DNA from: Luminiphilus sp.
Lineage (GTDB): Bacteria > Pseudomonadota > Gammaproteobacteria > Pseudomonadales > Halieaceae
DNA length: 8,409 nt
NCBI GenBank assembly: GCA_022425845.1
Contig: JAKMEU010000293.1
Location: 1-8,409 of the forward strand
Direction of reading: 5' to 3'
The notes under the pieces are model-generated. The model saw only the letters and a program-made list of their open reading frames with translations. It was not told the DNA's origin and searched no databases. Shown one piece after another: positions 5,645-8,409 of this stretch; within the stretch, counting starts at the first letter, position 1, and each line of letters opens with the position of its first letter. The translations under genes and the position numbers were made by a program.

Positions 5645-8284
5645 ATGCCGCAAGCCAACAGCAAACCCATCAATGACTCGGGTGATCCCGTGCGTGACTG
5701 CCAGCTCTTTCTGGCGACCGTCACCACGGATATAGCCGCCAAATTTCATCCCACGCAACCGGTCCAACCGCTGCTCGCAGAACGCTGCGCAGCGGTGGAT
5801 ACCGTCCTGGGCCACCTCTGGCGTCATCACCTGGGCGACCGCGAGGATTTATGTCTTGCCGCCGTGGGTGGCTATGGTCGAGGTGAACTGTATCCCTATT
5901 CAGACATCGACCTGCTGGTGCTTGGGGAGCAAGCGCCCGATGAAGCCACGGCCACAGGGCTGTCCGAGTTACTGCGTAATCTGTGGGATATGGGTCTGAA
6001 AGTGGGCTCCAGCGTTCGGACACTGGACGAATGCGGCTCACTTGCCAGCGATGACCTGACCATTTTTACCACGATGCTCGAGGCTCGCTGGCTAACGGGC
6101 GGGCGATCTCTCTTCGACCAACTGGAAGCCGTACTCAACCCCGAACGCATGTGGAACAGCAAACTGTTCTACCTGGCCAAACTCGACGAAACAGAAGCCA
6201 GGCACGATCATTTTGGCAACACCGAAAACAATCTTGAACCCCACGTGAAAAATGGCCCAGGCGGGTTACGGGACATCCAGGTCATCGGTTGGATTGCCAG
6301 GCGCCATTATGGTGTCGCCATTGAGGATCTCGACGAAGTTGATTTCCTGAACGGTGATGAGAAACGCATGCTGGAAGCCGGCCAGAATTTCATCGGCCAG
6401 GTGCGCTTTGCGCTGCACACGATCAACGAGAGAGGCGAGGATCGATTGCTGTTTGAGCAGCAGCAGAAACTCGCGCAGCTGTGGGAAATGGTCGATGGCG
6501 AAAAATTGGCCGTCGAGCAATTCATGCAGGTTTACTACCGATGGGCGCAGGCCCTTGCGCAGCTTCGGGAACTGGTCATGCAAGCCTTTGACCGGCAGAT
6601 CCTTCATCCCGAGGCGGGGACAACATCCATCGCCGTCAATGAGGACTTTGAAGCCCGCGGGGGGCTTCTGTCTGCACGTCGGGACGACGTGTTCATCAAA
6701 GAGCCCGCCAACCTGCTCAGGGCCTTTGTCATCCTCGCCAACAGCCCGGAAATAAGCGGAATGGCGCCGGGCACCTGGCGTCTTCTTCGTGCATCCCATG
6801 AGAGGATTGACCCTCAGTTTCGTGCTGATCCCGTCAATCAGGCGCTGTTCATGGAACTGATTCGCTCCCCCCATGGCGTGACGCTGCAGCTTCGTCGCAT
6901 GGCCCGTCACGGGCTACTGGGGAAATACCTCCCTGAATTTGGCCGCATCGTCGGCCAAATGCAGTTCGATCTGTTCCATGCCTACACCGTGGAGGCCCAT
7001 ACCCTCGAGGTGCTGGCCAATACGCGGCGCTTCATGCGTGCCGACTACACCGATAAGTTCCCGGTTTCCACTCGAATCGCCCAGCGACTCCGGGCGCCGG
7101 AATTACTCTACATTGCCGCCCTTTACCATGACATCGGCAAAGGACGGGGGGGCGACCACTCTGAGCTGGGTGCAGTTGATGCACAGGGATTCTGTGAACG
7201 ACACGGACTGAATCGGCAAGATACGGAACTCGTGGTTTGGCTGGTCAGGAATCACCTGCTGATGAGTTCATTTTCACAGCGTAAAGACATTTCGGATCCC
7301 GACGAAATACAGCGATTTGCTGCCCATGTCGCGACGCAGGAAAGACTGGATTACCTGTACACCCTTACCGTGGCGGATATTCACGGTACCAACCCAGAAC
7401 TATGGAATGCGTGGCGCAGCACGTTGCTACGCCAGACCTACACCGAAACCCGTCGCGCGTTGTCCCGTGGCCTGGAGAATCCAGTGGACCGACAGAGCGT
7501 AGTCGATACGACACGCGCCGCCGCGGCCGAGTTGCTGGAATACCGAGGGTTTACCTCAGCGGATATAGCGCCGGTGTGGGCACGGCGAGGTGATGATTAT
7601 TTTCTTCGCGAACGACCCGATGATATCGCCTGGCACACTGAAGCGATCGCTGACCACAGCGATCTAAACACACCGCTGGTGCTGGTGCGGCAGAGCACTG
7701 ACTCCACGGTAGCCAATGCCACGCAAATCTTTGTCCACGCTCCCGACCAGCCCGACCTCTTCGCGCGGGTTTGTGCCGAACTCGAGTTTTTGGACCTGAG
7801 CGTCAATGATGCCCGGGTTTATCTGGGCAGTGATGGCGCCACATTGGATACCTTTTATGTACTGCAGGCCGATGGCAATCCGGTGCCCGGTGACAGCCAT
7901 ACGCTCAATGGTATCAGCGAGGTTCTTACCGAGGCGCTGACCAACAGAAAAATCAGGTCCGTGACGCGGCGCACACCCAGGCGGCAAAAGTCTTTCGTTG
8001 TTCCCACAGAGACCTCCGTCCATCAGGATGAACGCAGGGGCTGGACGGTACTCGAAATCGCCACACCTGACCGTCCGGGACTGCTGGCCAATCTTGGGGA
8101 GGTATTCGTGGCCCACGACGTCGCGCTTCAAGCTGCAAAAATACAGACGCTGGGGGAGCGAGTGGAAGATGTGTTTTTTATCACCTCCCGCGACGGAAAA
8201 AGCATCACTGACCCGCAGCGGCTCAGCCAGCTTGAGACTGCCATCAAACGCTCACTGGACACAGGGTTGCAGGGGGATGCATGA
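5645..8284 (+). CDS. glnD: Bifunctional [protein-PII] uridylyltransferase / uridylyl-removing enzyme
   Basis: GlnD is the cytosolic glutamine sensor of the Ntr system. It uridylylates PII proteins (GlnB/GlnK) when glutamine is low and removes UMP when glutamine is high, thereby controlling GlnE/glutamine synthetase and NtrBC. The 879 residues match full-length homologues (E. coli 890). Domains in order: nucleotidyltransferase with GGYGRGELYPYSDIDLL (75-91), catalytic Asp87 and Asp89; a helical linker including NGPGGLRDIQ (203-212); HD phosphohydrolase with FHAYTVEAHT (444-453) and YHDIGKGRGGDHSE (494-507), metal-binding His495/Asp496; ACT 1 about 694-770; ACT 2 about 799-875 (EIATPDRPGLLA). 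Both activities should therefore be intact. The start ATG is 6 nt after the map stop and has only a weak TGAG ribosome site, so translation may be coupled to map. The end overlaps dapC by ATGA. Confidence 0.98.
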   Translation: MPQANSKPINDSGDPVRDCQLFLATVTTDIAAKFHPTQPVQPLLAERCAAVDTVLGHLWRHHLGDREDLCLAAVGGYGRGELYPYSDIDLLVLGEQAPDEATATGLSELLRNLWDMGLKVGSSVRTLDECGSLASDDLTIFTTMLEARWLTGGRSLFDQLEAVLNPERMWNSKLFYLAKLDETEARHDHFGNTENNLEPHVKNGPGGLRDIQVIGWIARRHYGVAIEDLDEVDFLNGDEKRMLEAGQNFIGQVRFALHTINERGEDRLLFEQQQKLAQLWEMVDGEKLAVEQFMQVYYRWAQALAQLRELVMQAFDRQILHPEAGTTSIAVNEDFEARGGLLSARRDDVFIKEPANLLRAFVILANSPEISGMAPGTWRLLRASHERIDPQFRADPVNQALFMELIRSPHGVTLQLRRMARHGLLGKYLPEFGRIVGQMQFDLFHAYTVEAHTLEVLANTRRFMRADYTDKFPVSTRIAQRLRAPELLYIAALYHDIGKGRGGDHSELGAVDAQGFCERHGLNRQDTELVVWLVRNHLLMSSFSQRKDISDPDEIQRFAAHVATQERLDYLYTLTVADIHGTNPELWNAWRSTLLRQTYTETRRALSRGLENPVDRQSVVDTTRAAAAELLEYRGFTSADIAPVWARRGDDYFLRERPDDIAWHTEAIADHSDLNTPLVLVRQSTDSTVANATQIFVHAPDQPDLFARVCAELEFLDLSVNDARVYLGSDGATLDTFYVLQADGNPVPGDSHTLNGISEVLTEALTNRKIRSVTRRTPRRQKSFVVPTETSVHQDERRGWTVLEIATPDRPGLLANLGEVFVAHDVALQAAKIQTLGERVEDVFFITSRDGKSITDPQRLSQLETAIKRSLDTGLQGDA

Positions 8285-8409
8285 ATCCCGGGCTTGAAAC
8301 ACTGCAGCCCTACCCATTTCAACGGCTGGCGGCGCTCTTTGATGGTATTGAATCGGCGAACTTGCCGGCGATTGCAATGACCGTTGGTGAGCCGCAGCAT
8401 GCGCCCCCC
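8281..8409 (+). CDS. dapC: N-succinyldiaminopimelate aminotransferase, N-terminal fragment, cut by window edge
   Basis: DapC is a PLP-dependent class I/II aminotransferase that converts N-succinyl-2-amino-6-ketopimelate to N-succinyl-LL-diaminopimelate on the lysine and peptidoglycan route. Only 43 codons are present with no stop: MNPGLETLQPYPFQRLAALF, then a segment with AIAMTVGEPQHAP. The LQPYPF...L start and the (S/V)IGEP-H motif match DapC proteins found directly after glnD in Pseudomonas-type genomes; E. coli has dapD here instead. The ATG overlaps the glnD stop (ATGA), and AGGGGG lies about 5 nt upstream inside glnD, indicating translational coupling. The PLP lysine and the rest of the fold are outside the window. 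A related aminotransferase of other specificity cannot be excluded from so short a piece, but context makes DapC most likely. Confidence 0.85.
   Translation, partial: MNPGLETLQPYPFQRLAALFDGIESANLPAIAMTVGEPQHAPP

Noticed and set aside
5072..5830. 252-codon open frame on the minus strand across map and glnD
   Set aside because: It lies antisense to two well-supported genes, has no recognisable motif or ribosome site, and is explained by codon bias of the real genes.
6266..6910. 214-codon open frame on the minus strand within glnD
   Set aside because: It is fully antisense to the GlnD linker region, and its translation has no family resemblance.
1..8409. Mobile elements, CRISPR, tRNA/rRNA genes, toxin-antitoxin or defence systems
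   Set aside because: No direct repeats with spacers, transposase motifs, tRNA-like cloverleaf or small unexplained genes were seen; the window is almost filled by nine core genes.

Overview
The window is a housekeeping locus of a gammaproteobacterium. The basis is gene order and protein sequence: every gene is a recognisable member of a core family, and the order cdsA, uppS, frr, pyrH, tsf, rpsB (minus strand) facing away from map, glnD, dapC (plus strand) is the one I know from Pseudomonas-type gammaproteobacteria. E. coli differs by having dxr between frr and uppS, and dapD rather than dapC after glnD. The moderately GC-rich coding sequence fits a Pseudomonas/Cellvibrio-like lineage, but I cannot name genus or species.

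Minus strand, read from about 4754 down to 1: a strong-looking promoter with a GC-rich discriminator and a structured leader precede rpsB (ribosomal protein S2). Then come a hairpin-rich spacer, tsf (EF-Ts), a terminator-like spacer, pyrH (UMP kinase), frr (ribosome recycling factor), uppS (undecaprenyl diphosphate synthase) and the first 188 codons of cdsA (CDP-diacylglycerol synthase), which runs off the left edge. The group links translation (S2, EF-Ts, RRF) with UTP supply and with lipid-carrier and phospholipid synthesis for the envelope.

Plus strand, from about 4831 to the right edge: map (methionine aminopeptidase), glnD (bifunctional PII uridylyltransferase/uridylyl-removing enzyme, the glutamine sensor) and the first 43 codons of dapC (N-succinyl-diaminopimelate aminotransferase, lysine/peptidoglycan precursor pathway). 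Spacing is tight (6 nt, then an ATGA overlap), which suggests one transcript.

The genes are intact and carry the expected catalytic residues. No mobile element, CRISPR array, tRNA, rRNA or foreign gene was seen, and I found no undescribed system. The points worth a second look are regulatory: closely apposed divergent promoters between rpsB and map, the folded rpsB leader, stable hairpins between rpsB and tsf, and two mutually exclusive terminator-like folds between tsf and pyrH. Several starts need trimming relative to the longest open frame, and three genes start with GTG. No gene-free stretch exceeds 300 bases; the longest, 4609-4858, holds the divergent promoters and the rpsB leader.
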